Below are positions 19,001-27,932 of a DNA stretch of 64,000 nt, in pieces; within the stretch, counting starts at the first letter, position 1; each line of letters opens with the position of its first letter. The translations under genes and the position numbers were made by a program. Source of the DNA: Saezia sanguinis. Its GTDB lineage: Bacteria > Pseudomonadota > Gammaproteobacteria > Burkholderiales > Burkholderiaceae_C. The stretch is taken from NCBI RefSeq assembly GCF_003991585.1, contig NZ_PQSP01000004.1, positions 182,110-246,109 of the forward strand, written 5' to 3'. The notes beneath the pieces are model-generated. The model saw only the letters and a program-made list of their open reading frames with translations. It was not told the DNA's origin and ran no database searches.

Positions 19001-20254
19001 CTATGTTACCTCTTCAGGCTTGGGAAAGCTCAGCAGCAAATCGCGGTAATACTCATATTGCTTTTTGCGCAACTCAATTTCACGCGGCAAGCCTTCGCTG
19101 ATGGAGTTGGTGAGGGTGTCGAATTTATCAAGGATGGCGACAATGCGTGTTTGTTTTTCAATGCTCGGAATAGGAATTTTTAATTGATGCAATTTGCTAC
19201 CCTTTATTCCTTTTACCGTAGAACCTGTAGCGGTCTTATGCAATTTATCTTGGAACTGGCTGCCCAATAGGTAGTACTTTAAGAACGAATTAGAGAGACT
19301 ATCATTTGTGCTTCTGTATTTTATGACTCTCTGAGCTAGCGCAATATTTTCTCGATCCACCTGTGCCACGAACCCACATGGGGCTTCTGTAGTTATCAAA
19401 ACATCCCCTAGCTTTGGATAACCACGTCTCATAACTAAGGCATAATCATTCTCAGATATGAACTCTTGTGAAGCTTGATAGTCTATATATCCCATTCTAA
19501 TATTTTTTGCTGTCACTAAAAATATTCCATTTGAAGTTTTCGCTGGCGTTTTTCCTCGGTAATCTACATAGTCACAAACTTCCCCCAACATCTTCCATTC
19601 CACTTCCCCATCTTCAAAGCTCAACAACTGGTCGCGGTAGTAGTTGTATTGTTTTTTACGTGCGGTAAGCTCGGCGGTAAGCTCGGCGGTAAGCTCGGTA
19701 AACGTGTCCAATATGCGGACAATTTCTGTTTGGATTTTTAGTGATTTTTGAGGGTTTTCAGGGCAAGGGATGGGAATTAGTAGAGCTTCCATTTCGCTCT
19801 TGCGAATAGAGGGAAGTGCACCAGAATCGTGTGCCAAAGAGCTCAGGTTAATTGTTTGCATCCAATAAAACAGAAACCGAGCACTAATTTTCTCACTTGA
19901 AATCAATCCCATGACATTATTATCGTAGGCGGATGGCATAGATAAAAGGCGCTTCTTGTTTGTCGCCACAGCTGCGCCAATTTTGGGGAAAATCACAGTG
20001 CCCGCAGGTGCCGGCGTGATACCAAGTTTTTTAACTACCGTATCATCAATAAAGTTATTCGCTGCAGTCATCGTAGTTTCGTTGCCAACGATATTCATAT
20101 CACTGACTTTATAAAATGGATAGCTGCCTTCAGATTTTCCTTGATAGGCATTCGGGAAACCCCAGCCACTACGAATTTCAGCCACTTCCTTCAGAGGTTG
20201 CCACTCTATCTGAACGCCATCCAGCAATTTCTCAATAAAGTCCATGTTGCTCAT
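19001..20254 (-). CDS. hsdS: Type IC specificity subunit HsdS
   Basis: 417 residues. It has two target-recognition domains (about residues 15-160 and 215-360), each followed by a conserved coiled-coil region; the first reads [15 protein letters not shown] and the second [19 protein letters not shown], both leading to Y-Y-R-D-x-L-L-S-F. TRD1 reads half of the DNA site and TRD2 the other. Residues 186-199 hold the TAEL repeat that sets the spacing of the two half-sites in EcoR124-type enzymes. It overlaps hsdM by 4 bases (ATGA). The TRDs are more A/T-rich than the flanks, as usual for exchanged specificity domains. The DNA target cannot be read from sequence alone. Confidence 0.96.
   Translation of the reverse strand: MSNMDFIEKLLDGVQIEWQPLKEVAEIRSGWGFPNAYQGKSEGSYPFYKVSDMNIVGNETTMTAANNFIDDTVVKKLGITPAPAGTVIFPKIGAAVATNKKRLLSMPSAYDNNVMGLISSEKISARFLFYWMQTINLSSLAHDSGALPSIRKSEMEALLIPIPCPENPQKSLKIQTEIVRILDTFTELTAELTAELTARKKQYNYYRDQLLSFEDGEVEWKMLGEVCDYVDYRGKTPAKTSNGIFLVTAKNIRMGYIDYQASQEFISENDYALVMRRGYPKLGDVLITTEAPCGFVAQVDRENIALAQRVIKYRSTNDSLSNSFLKYYLLGSQFQDKLHKTATGSTVKGIKGSKLHQLKIPIPSIEKQTRIVAILDKFDTLTNSISEGLPREIELRKKQYEYYRDLLLSFPKPEEVT
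19663..19700 (-). repeat. 12-bp tandem repeat encoding TAEL in HsdS
   Basis: Plus-strand unit GTAAGCTCGGCG is present twice in full plus a third partial copy. It encodes [16 protein letters not shown] in HsdS. In EcoR124I and EcoR124II, gain or loss of one such unit changes the spacer between half-sites by one base. Confidence 0.93.
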
Positions 20255-21822
20255 GTCTTAGTCTCCCAGCCTTCATTGGGAGTGCCCTCAATCTCGGCCA
20301 CGATGGTATCAATCTCTGACCGCAGTCGGTCGATGTTGGCAACGGTGGTTTTTAGTTCGGCATTAAGCTGGGCAATATCCACCACCTCGCGGTTGTCTTT
20401 GGCTTCGACATAGCTGCTGACCGACAGGTTGTAGTCGTTGGCGGCAATGGTCTCAAACGATACTGATTTAGCAAAATATTCCTTGTCGGCTTTGCTATCA
20501 AACACCTGCATAATGTCTTCGATATGTTTATCAGTCAGCACATTGTTATTGGTTTCTTTTTTAAACAGACTGCTGGCATCGATGAGCTGGGTTTGGGTGT
20601 CTGTTTTGTGTTTGGACAGCACCAGAATATTCACGGCGATGGTGGTGCCATAAAACAGGTTGGGTGCAAGCGAAATCACCGTTTCGACATAGTTGTTATC
20701 CACCAGATACTTGCGGATTTTCTGTTCGGCGCCGCCCCGGTAAAAAATACCGGGAAAGCAGACAATCGCCGCTCGACCTTTGCTGGAAAGGTAGCTGAGC
20801 GCGTGCAGTACAAAAGCAAAGTCGGCTTTGGACTTGGGCGCGAGCACGCCTGCCGGGGCAAAGCGGTCATCGTTAATCAGGGTCGGGTCATCTGAGCCAA
20901 TCCATTTCACGGAATAAGGCGGATTGGATACGATGGCGTCAAAGGGTTTTTCATCGCCAAAGTGTGGTGTAGTTAGGGTATTGCCCAACTGGATGTTGAA
21001 CTTGTCGTAGTTGATGTTGTGCAAAAACATGTTCATACGCGCCAGGTTATAGGTGGTGTGATTGATCTCCTGGCCAAAAAAGCCTTCTTCAATAATATGG
21101 GCGTCAAAATGTTTTTTGGCTTGCAGCAGCAGTGAGCCGGAGCCACAAGCGGGGTCATAAATTTTATTGACACTGGTTTGCTTGTGCATGGCCAGTTGCG
21201 CAATCAGTTTCGACACATGTTGTGGGGTGAAAAACTCGCCGCCGGATTTGCCGGCATTGGCGGCGTAGTTGGAGATAAGAAACTCGTAGGCATCACCGAA
21301 CAGGTCGATTTGGCTGCCTTCAAAGCCACCAAAATTTAATCCTGCTACGCCCTTGAGCACAGCCGCCAGGCGGGCATTTTTATCTTTTACCGTATTGCCG
21401 AGCCGGTTGCTGGTGGTATCAAAGTCGGCAAACAAGCCTTTGATGTCTCCCTCTGAAGGGTAACCGCTGGCAGATGTTTCAATGGCGGCGAAGATGCCCG
21501 CCAAATCTGTGTTTAATTTCTCGTTGGCATTGGCACCAGCGGCGACGTTAATGAACAGCTCGCTAGGGTAAATGAAGTAACCCTTGGTTTTAATGGCATC
21601 GTCTTTGATTTCTGCTGTGATAACGCTGTCATCAAGCTTGGCATAGTTAATGCTGTCATCACCGCCTTCAATGTAGCTGGCAAAGTTTTCGCTGATGAAG
21701 CGGTAAAACAGCGTGCCTAAGACATACTGCTTAAAATCCCAGCCATCCACTGCACCGCGTACATCGTTGGCAATTTGCCAGATCTGACGTTGCAGTGCCG
21801 CGCGTTGTTCCTTACCTGTCAT
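20251..21822 (-). CDS. hsdM: Type IC DNA methyltransferase subunit HsdM
   Basis: 523 residues, about the length of the EcoR124I HsdM. N6-adenine methyltransferase: the SAM-binding motif DPACGSGS is at residues 223-230 and the catalytic NPPY at 300-303 ([13 protein letters not shown]). The N-terminal helical region up to about residue 150 matches the HsdM N domain that contacts HsdS. With HsdS it protects host DNA, and with HsdR it restricts unmodified DNA. First gene of the operon; the promoter should lie in 21823-21900. Confidence 0.97.
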   Translation of the reverse strand: MTGKEQRAALQRQIWQIANDVRGAVDGWDFKQYVLGTLFYRFISENFASYIEGGDDSINYAKLDDSVITAEIKDDAIKTKGYFIYPSELFINVAAGANANEKLNTDLAGIFAAIETSASGYPSEGDIKGLFADFDTTSNRLGNTVKDKNARLAAVLKGVAGLNFGGFEGSQIDLFGDAYEFLISNYAANAGKSGGEFFTPQHVSKLIAQLAMHKQTSVNKIYDPACGSGSLLLQAKKHFDAHIIEEGFFGQEINHTTYNLARMNMFLHNINYDKFNIQLGNTLTTPHFGDEKPFDAIVSNPPYSVKWIGSDDPTLINDDRFAPAGVLAPKSKADFAFVLHALSYLSSKGRAAIVCFPGIFYRGGAEQKIRKYLVDNNYVETVISLAPNLFYGTTIAVNILVLSKHKTDTQTQLIDASSLFKKETNNNVLTDKHIEDIMQVFDSKADKEYFAKSVSFETIAANDYNLSVSSYVEAKDNREVVDIAQLNAELKTTVANIDRLRSEIDTIVAEIEGTPNEGWETKT

Positions 21823-22077
21823 TTAAAACTCCAGCCTTGATCTGTTTTGGATAGCTATAAGTCCATATTAGCAAGACATTATAACGAGTAAAGAGGCTAT
21901 GAAACCCGGGAGCTATCCAATGGTTATGAGGGTGTTTTAACGCAAAATATAGGAGGTGCGCTGCGGACCAGGCACAGATGGATACGCGAAGCAGCCAGGA
22001 TGAATAGCGGTGCTATTTATTACAGGGTGCGACAAAGCATTTGCTATTGTCTGATGGCAGCCTGAAGGGAAAGATGC

Positions 22078-22908
22078 TTAAGCCGTGCCCAGCGGCGGCG
22101 GAAACTCTTGGTCGGGGTCTTCGGCATCCCACCAGTCCTGCGCTTCCTGATCCTCCTGCTCCTGGTAATTCTCTTCGCCTTCAAAACCGTGCGCTTCGAT
22201 TTCTTGCAATACATATTCGGCATCAAACCGGGCGGTGATTTCTTCGGCACCGCGATGCGCCAGCAGGGTCACACCCTCTTCGCTGTCTTCTGTTTTATCC
22301 TCCTGCACATCCTGCCACTGCACGCTGAAGCCCTGTTGTTTCAGAAAATATTCCACCATGGCTTCATTATCGGTACTGTAGTAAGAGGCAACCTGCTCAA
22401 TGGTTTCCAGAATATAAGGTACCTCGTAAGGTCCTGTCAGTTCGGCAGGGAGGTCTTTAACCAGATAAAACAGCAGGCCGTTGTCCAGCGGTTCGCGCCA
22501 GTAGGCGGTGTTGAAAATGCCGGCGGCTACAGAGGCGATATGGTCGCCGTTGAACTCGTCAGGCACCAGCGGAACGCTGCTGAGTTCCAGCACCAGCTTG
22601 GGGTGTTCCAGCGTGTCAATGTGCTCGGCCACGCCTTTGGCTTTCAGCTCCTGACTGTCCAGCAGCAGGGCTGGGGGAAAAGGCGTTTCATTCTGTTCGG
22701 CCCAGGCCCATAGCCACGCGTCTTCCGCATCCAGTTGGGTGCCCAGCAGTTGAATCGCAAAAACGCGCCCGGCGCCGAAATCGGCGGTGCCTTTTTCCAG
22801 GTCGAGCTTGGGCTGGTTCTGCGGCCCCAGGTATTTGGAGAATAACAACTGGCGCGCAAAAACGGTGCCGATATGGGCGTCAAATAAAGTTCCAAAAGCA
22901 GGCTGCAT
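22078..22908 (-). CDS. DUF6882-like protein
   Basis: 276 residues, no signal peptide. The segment AIQLLGTQLDAEDAWLWAW followed by AEQNETPFPP and the later PLVPDEFNGDHIASVAAGIF match the DUF6882 pattern (L-G-x-x-x-x-x-x-x-W-L-W-A-W-A-N...). The C-terminal third is very acidic (clusters of E/D, then DAEDPDQEFPPPLG), as is frequent in immunity-type and DNA-mimic-like proteins. Function unknown. It lies downstream of the restriction operon on the same strand side but has its own long 5' region, so it is not evidently co-regulated. Confidence 0.65.
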   Translation of the reverse strand: MQPAFGTLFDAHIGTVFARQLLFSKYLGPQNQPKLDLEKGTADFGAGRVFAIQLLGTQLDAEDAWLWAWAEQNETPFPPALLLDSQELKAKGVAEHIDTLEHPKLVLELSSVPLVPDEFNGDHIASVAAGIFNTAYWREPLDNGLLFYLVKDLPAELTGPYEVPYILETIEQVASYYSTDNEAMVEYFLKQQGFSVQWQDVQEDKTEDSEEGVTLLAHRGAEEITARFDAEYVLQEIEAHGFEGEENYQEQEDQEAQDWWDAEDPDQEFPPPLGTA

Positions 22909-23302
22909 GCAAATTCTCCGGGCAAATATGCTAAAAAGATGCCAGTTAAAAATTCATTGTATCAATTGCTGCGATTACCTTCTTTGACATGGTGTGAAAA
23001 AATGCATGAAATGCGGCAATGCTTTCAATGAAACTGCTCAATCTTTTCAAATACACCCGAGGTAGGGTCAAAAAACACATAGACTGCGCCATGGTCATGA
23101 AAGAGGGCGGGAGTGCTCAGTTTGAGTTGTCCAATGAAAACCAGCGGTTTGTTTTGACGTATTGGCCACTGTGCACCCTGTATCCAGCGTGGCGGCTTTA
23201 CAGGAAAAGTTAATTGCAGAATATGTCAAAATGTATCGCAGCAAGGCCGTTAGAGCCGTGTGCATTCATTTCAGTTGGGGCAGATTAAAAAGAGGAGGGG
23301 AC
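22909..23302. other. Intergenic stretch without a recognised gene
   Basis: Divergent intergenic region of about 390 bases, A/T-rich near 22940-23030. A 64-residue frame at 23019-23213 lacks an RBS and a recognisable composition, so it is not called. Confidence 0.5.
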
Positions 23303-23827
23303 ATGGCTGAACGTTCTTCGCTGTATGCGCGTATCACAGTCTGTGCAAACCAGTATCCGCAAATGATGTCAAGCCCGGTCACTACCGGAAATGATTTTGA
23401 TGACTGGCAGCGGTGGTTTGATTCTAAAGATTTGACAGGCGATGGCCTGGTGCCAGCGGCCTATCTCAGTGTGTATGAAGGCATGCCTTTGCAACAGGTG
23501 GTGCAATGGCTATGTGAGCCAAGCGGCGGCAACGGGCGTGCTGTCTATGATGCGCATACAGGCATCTGGCAATTGGGTGTTGCGCAATTGACCAGTATTT
23601 ACAGCGAGATGATTCCTTTTCTGGCTGTTTTGCGCGGCTGTGCCAGATTCAGCCAACCGGATGCCGGTGATTTCATTGCCATGTATCCCTATACAGGAAT
23701 GGATTGTGATGCCTGCATTGGCATTAAAGACAAGCAAAGCCGCTTTTTCACGGAATTATCAACGGCCCAGCGGCAGGAGGCGGATGACTTTTTCATCTCT
23801 CCCCTATGGGCAAGCTCCGTGTTGTAA
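23303..23827 (+). CDS. Hypothetical protein, tandem paralogue 1
   Basis: 174 residues; start ATG 23303 chosen for its AGGAGGGG RBS (an open extension to 23162 has none). Soluble, no signal. Features shared with the next gene: SLYARITVCANQYPQMMSS / SLYVRATVTPERYEQMMSS at the N-terminus, DDWQRWFDSK / NDWQGWIDGQ, the core GIWQLGVAQLTSIYSEMIPF / GVWQLGILQLTENYAEMIPY, and a C-terminal LSTAQRQEADDF / LTAEQRQKADSF. No known family recognised. The gene pair looks like a recent tandem duplication with divergence. Confidence 0.75.
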   Translation: MAERSSLYARITVCANQYPQMMSSPVTTGNDFDDWQRWFDSKDLTGDGLVPAAYLSVYEGMPLQQVVQWLCEPSGGNGRAVYDAHTGIWQLGVAQLTSIYSEMIPFLAVLRGCARFSQPDAGDFIAMYPYTGMDCDACIGIKDKQSRFFTELSTAQRQEADDFFISPLWASSVL

Positions 23828-23873
23828 TGAAGTACCAGACCGTGGTATGGATGATGATGAAAGGAGTTGACCT

Positions 23874-24407
23874 GTGTCCGAACCTCATTCCCTTTACGTG
23901 CGCGCAACGGTGACGCCGGAGCGCTATGAGCAGATGATGAGCAGCCAGGTGCCTGTCGGCGGTGCTTTCAATGACTGGCAGGGCTGGATTGACGGGCAGT
24001 TGAGCCAATCTGTTGCTGTGCCTGAGCGTTTTCTACAGGCGTTTGCCGATATATCGCTGCAACAGTTTGTCAGCGGCGTATGCGAGGCACCGCACTGCAT
24101 GGCACATACGCACTATGACCGTAACCGTGGCGTATGGCAGCTTGGTATTTTGCAACTGACCGAAAACTATGCCGAAATGATTCCGTACCTGGCGGCGGTG
24201 CGTGGCTGTGCAGCTTTTAACCAGCCGCAGGCAGATGATTTTGCTGCCATCTATCCTTTTGTCTGGGGCGATGCCGGGTATGCTGCCTGCATTTCCCTGC
24301 ACAATGGGCAAAGCACTTTAATCGATGAGCTGACCGCCGAGCAAAGGCAGAAGGCCGACAGTTTTCTGGATGCGATCATGACGCGTGCGATGAAAGGTGC
24401 CGGGTAG
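23874..24407 (+). CDS. Hypothetical protein, tandem paralogue 2
   Basis: 177 residues from a GTG start at 23874 with RBS AAAGGAG. About 45 bases after the previous stop, so the two are probably co-transcribed. It aligns by eye over its full length with the 23303-23827 protein; the central motif GVWQLGILQLTENYAEMIPYL and the sequence AVRGCAAFNQPQADDFAAIYP are the best conserved. Cytoplasmic location inferred. The pairing in an accessory region with SUKH-like and DUF6882-like genes is compatible with an immunity or defence-associated role, but nothing proves it. Confidence 0.75.
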   Translation: MSEPHSLYVRATVTPERYEQMMSSQVPVGGAFNDWQGWIDGQLSQSVAVPERFLQAFADISLQQFVSGVCEAPHCMAHTHYDRNRGVWQLGILQLTENYAEMIPYLAAVRGCAAFNQPQADDFAAIYPFVWGDAGYAACISLHNGQSTLIDELTAEQRQKADSFLDAIMTRAMKGAG

Positions 24408-24502
24408 CAGATACCCTGCCTGGCTGAGGCACAGTATAGACACGCTTTGCTTAAAACGGCGATCAAAGCCAATGCAAGCGGAGTGTCATTGCATGGAGCC
24501 GG

Positions 24503-24838
24503 TCAGGTATCGTCAGGGTTGCGCGGATCGCAGCGGCATGTCGGGCTGAGGCTATCGTCGCAGCATTTGACCCTGCCGTTTGGCGTGCAGCCACACACGC
24601 CGCGATGGTGCGAGCAACAGCCGCGCTGTGCCAGTTGGGCTGTGGTTTCCCCAGGCTGCAGTGTACAGGCAGGCTGATCCGGTGGTTGCGAAGCCGGAGC
24701 AGACACGGTAGCAAACGGGTGGCGCCAATCTGATAAAGGCTGGCTATCATCAGCCAGGGCTGCACTTATACCCATGCCTGGGAGCCACATCAGCGTGCCG
24801 GTAAGCAGGGCCAGAAAAAATGCTTGTATGCGTTTCAT
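24503..24838 (-). CDS. Small secreted cysteine-rich protein
   Basis: 111 residues. Signal peptide with cleavage after ALA near residue 29. The C-terminal half is dense in cysteines: QRGCCSHHRGVCGC, then GRVKCCDDSLSPTCRC, giving a C-C-S-H-H-x-G-V-C-G-C...C-C-D-x-x-x-S-P-x-C-x-C pattern that I recall as a recurrent small module in proteobacterial secreted proteins. Disulphides or metal binding are possible. Periplasmic or extracellular. No operon partner. Confidence 0.7.
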   Translation of the reverse strand: MKRIQAFFLALLTGTLMWLPGMGISAALADDSQPLSDWRHPFATVSAPASQPPDQPACTLQPGETTAQLAQRGCCSHHRGVCGCTPNGRVKCCDDSLSPTCRCDPRNPDDT

Positions 24839-25339
24839 CCATTGTTTTTACACCAGATGATGCTCCGGCGTCAATGGCACTTTTCTGTGCAATGCACAGA
24901 AAGCTGTATGTGCTGTATGCAATGGCGTGAATCTGCTGCCGGATGCTGGCAGCCGCAAAAGAAAAGGTCTGTAGCAACTGCTTGGGCCTCATTCCCGAAC
25001 CCAGGGGTTCAGGTGGGCGAGGTCAGCGGCATGTTGGGTTCATCTAACGCGAGATGATCACGCTCATACAGCAATACTTCCAAGCCCTTGCTCATGGAGC
25101 ATCGGTTCAGGGAAATATGTAGCTTACACAGTGCTACAGACAGTTCCTATTTTACTGTTGCGGCCAGGGATCATCAAACGATTTCAAGTACGCATACAGC
25201 GCGTACCGGTATTGCTTGCGTTACAAGACAATTAGGCGCATTATCTTTTATTAAAGAATGTTTGTGACCAGGCCGTATAGGCAGTAGCAAACAGCATGAC
25301 AGACCCGCCGCTGTCGGGCGGGCTGGTCAACGTGTCTGG
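24839..25339. other. Intergenic stretch of about 500 bases
   Basis: No gene recognised. A 28-codon minus-strand frame around 25015-25101 (MSKGLEVLLYERDHL...) has protein-like composition and may be a gene remnant, but it is too short to assign. No clear terminator or RNA gene was seen. Confidence 0.4.
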
Positions 25340-26113
25340 CTAAAGCGTTTGCGGCCAGCGTATTTCCACATGCACGTTGTTGAAATTCGGGTCGTCAAAA
25401 CTGCCGCCGTGAGCGCAGGTCATGCCCTCAGGCAGTGCAGCCATGCGGATCTCCTGCCCCTCATGGATGTTGCCGCCCCCGGCCATGTAGCCGATAAAGC
25501 GGTTGATCATTTCAAACACGCCGTCCATGTAGTCCTGCCCGACACCGCGAATGCTCAGGTCGGGGCGACCGAACTTGCGCATGCCTTGTGTGTAAATCCA
25601 GTGGGTGCCGTCGGTTTCGGGCGAAGCCATGATGTTCACGTGTGGGAAAGGGGTGAACTGCTGCGGTTCAAACACCTTTTCATGCCAGTTCTGCGGGGTC
25701 CACCATTTGCGGTTCAGCGGGTCATACAGGGCCACGCCGCCACTGTCAAGCAGGTAACTGGCAACGCCGATGACCACGCGAAAATCATTCAGTGTATCGC
25801 TGTCGGGCAGCAGTGCCTGCACGGTGTAGCAGTGCTCCTGCTGGTTGATGGCCTCAGTCAGCTCAGGGTGTTGCTCTTGCAATTGCTTGGCAAATATGCC
25901 GCTGCGAAACTGGCTGATGGTTTCCACCCCGTCGGGCATGCGAAAACTCTGCAACTGCAGGCTTTGCGGCATATAGGTGACACGGTATTTTTCACCATCA
26001 ATCTGAAATTCCCCTTGCACTTCACCATAGACAATGTAATACAGCAGGTTGGTGTGCAGCGGCTGTTCGAAGTAAGGGCGAACCCAGTTAGGTGAGGTTG
26101 ATGTTTGATCCAT
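25340..26113 (-). CDS. Hypothetical protein, possibly DUF4261-related
   Basis: 257 residues from ATG 26113, which starts MDQTSTSPNWVRPYF; the frame runs upstream to 26164 with a poor RBS. Cytoplasmic. The central and C-terminal part THWIYTQGMRKFGRPDLSI, then DYMDGVFEMINRFIGYM, resembles the DUF4261 pattern T-x-G-M/L-x-x-F-G-R-P-D/E-I-x-I followed by a helix. The match is weak and from memory. It lies in the cluster of unknown soluble proteins between hsdM and manB. Confidence 0.6.
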   Translation of the reverse strand: MDQTSTSPNWVRPYFEQPLHTNLLYYIVYGEVQGEFQIDGEKYRVTYMPQSLQLQSFRMPDGVETISQFRSGIFAKQLQEQHPELTEAINQQEHCYTVQALLPDSDTLNDFRVVIGVASYLLDSGGVALYDPLNRKWWTPQNWHEKVFEPQQFTPFPHVNIMASPETDGTHWIYTQGMRKFGRPDLSIRGVGQDYMDGVFEMINRFIGYMAGGGNIHEGQEIRMAALPEGMTCAHGGSFDDPNFNNVHVEIRWPQTL

Positions 26114-26257
26114 GATATACCATGTTTTGCATATTATTGTTGGGAGTATAAAGGAATAAATCAATCATTTTTTCAAAAAAGTGTGAAATATGTCACGCTT
26201 TGGCGTGCTCTCCCCCTTGCAGAGCCCGTCTGCATAGCATTTTGGATCGCAGTGTGA

Positions 26258-27073
26258 TCAGGTGGAATACCGCAATACAGTTAATGCCATTTCGGCAATG
26301 GCCAGGCCGGACGCGGCTGAAGCCGGATCCTCATCCTCCAAAAACCAGGCTGCTGACAGCCCGGCATAGGCCAGTGTCCATTGCAGCAGGCGCTCTCGGC
26401 TCAACCCGCTGGCTTGGGTGACAACACCGAGTTGTTGCATAAAACGCTGTGGGCAGGTGGCGCTTGCCAGCTCTGGGTTGCACAGCAGGGCAGCGTATTC
26501 AAAACCGCGCTCACCGGCAAGCCCTTTGGGGTCGGTTGCAAGCCAGCCGCGTGCGGTGCCAAAATTCAGCACATTGTTGTGGTGCATGTCCCCATGCAGC
26601 AATACCGTGTTGTGCTGGTTCGCCAGCAGCTTCAGTGCTGCGGCTGCGCAGAACTGCAATATACCGCCGTAAACCTGCGCGGCGGGCGCCAGTGCACGAA
26701 ACCAGTACGCCAGCGGTACCACCAGGCCGGACCATGGCGGCACAGGGGCTGTATGCAGCCGGGCAATCACTGCACAGATAATGCGGCTGGCCTCAGCGTC
26801 GCTGCCACTGAGCGCCATGTCCAGTAAAGAGGCGCTGTCTTGTGCCCGCTCCATCAGCAGGGCGTTGCTGTCGCAGGCATAAACCCGGGCAGCACCTTCA
26901 CCGTGCCAGCAACGCATTACCTGTCCACCGCGCTGTTCCTGCGCCTCCAGCGCAATTTTGAGCATGGCGGGCTTGCCGCTGGCCAGCCGTACCGGCAGCA
27001 GCCTGCTGCTGTGGCGAATGATCGGGGCGCCGTCAGCCTTCAGGCTCCATGCTTTCAGATAGGTATTGAACAT
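26258..27073 (-). CDS. Aminoglycoside phosphotransferase-like kinase (APH(6)/hydroxyurea family)
   Basis: 271 residues with a protein-kinase-like fold. The N lobe has KPAMLKIALEAQEQRGGQVMR (Lys and helix-C Glu), and the catalytic loop is LLHGDMHHNNVL (H-G-D-x-H-x-x-N). The metal-binding segment GWLATDPKGLAGERGFEYA is the Asp-Pro-Lys-G form typical of the streptomycin-6-kinase/hydroxyurea-phosphotransferase branch. The length fits. It may phosphorylate an aminoglycoside or another small hydroxylated molecule; resistance cannot be claimed from sequence. Confidence 0.85.
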   Translation of the reverse strand: MFNTYLKAWSLKADGAPIIRHSSRLLPVRLASGKPAMLKIALEAQEQRGGQVMRCWHGEGAARVYACDSNALLMERAQDSASLLDMALSGSDAEASRIICAVIARLHTAPVPPWSGLVVPLAYWFRALAPAAQVYGGILQFCAAAALKLLANQHNTVLLHGDMHHNNVLNFGTARGWLATDPKGLAGERGFEYAALLCNPELASATCPQRFMQQLGVVTQASGLSRERLLQWTLAYAGLSAAWFLEDEDPASAASGLAIAEMALTVLRYST

Positions 27074-27206
27074 GCTGGGTCAGTGGGGTGTTGCCATGTA
27101 CTGATCAGGCAATATACATTGACGTACTTTGACAGATGCATGCAGCCAGTTTACCGCATGTATTTAATTATGCTTGTTTATTCTCACCCCGTTTGTTGAG
27201 CTTGGG

Positions 27207-27665
27207 TCAGTACACCTGAGCCGTTGCAACCAGGTTAATCACCAGCGCAATGGCAAACAGCATCATCGCGGCCATGTTGGTGAGTTTCAGCTTTTTGATC
27301 TGGGCAGAGCTGGCAGCAAGTTGTGCCTGGTCAGGCCTATTCATGGGGCCGGATAACAATTTTTGCTGCGCCTGGGCGCCCATCACCTGCACCAGCGCCA
27401 GTACACCCACCACCATGCCCAGGGTAAAGCTGATGCCCAGCAGCAAGGGCACCAGGGCGGCGCTGCCGGCAGCACCGTGCTCGCGCACGGCACTCTGGAA
27501 CACCATGAACGGAATATAAGCGGTGATGACAATCAGAAAAAACGAAAAAAAGTAAAAATAGGCAAAGTATTCCAGCCGGCGGGCCTGCTGCTGCAACTGT
27601 GCTGTCTGTTGGGCAGCGTGGTCGGGTGCCGTGGCAGGCTGGGAGTGTGGGGCAGAATTGGTCAT
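27207..27665 (-). CDS. Small membrane protein, unknown
   Basis: 152 residues from ATG 27665. A Gln/Ala-rich polar N-terminus of about 35 residues, possibly coiled-coil (AAQQTAQLQQQARRLEY), is followed by three hydrophobic segments (FFLIVITAYIPFMVF; LVPLLLGISFTLGMVVGVLALV; MAAMMLFAIALVINLVATA). Inner-membrane location inferred; no family recognised. Confidence 0.7.
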   Translation of the reverse strand: MTNSAPHSQPATAPDHAAQQTAQLQQQARRLEYFAYFYFFSFFLIVITAYIPFMVFQSAVREHGAAGSAALVPLLLGISFTLGMVVGVLALVQVMGAQAQQKLLSGPMNRPDQAQLAASSAQIKKLKLTNMAAMMLFAIALVINLVATAQVY

Positions 27666-27932
27666 AACAGGTGGCAATAAGGCAGTGGATAGCAGTCAAG
27701 GGCGGTGAATACCGGTGCCTGTCATTATAAAGACCCTGACCGTGTTCTGGTAGGGCAGGCACAAGAAAACAGCCGGGCAGCGTGTCGGGAACCTCTTTGT
27801 GAACCATTTGTCTACTGAAATGGCTGGCAGGCTGCACATATTGTGCAAGCTCGCCTAAAATGAGAAAGATTTCCTGCGCATACAAGCTGATGACAGACAC
27901 AAGCGCAGACATATAAAAGGACTCTGACAACC

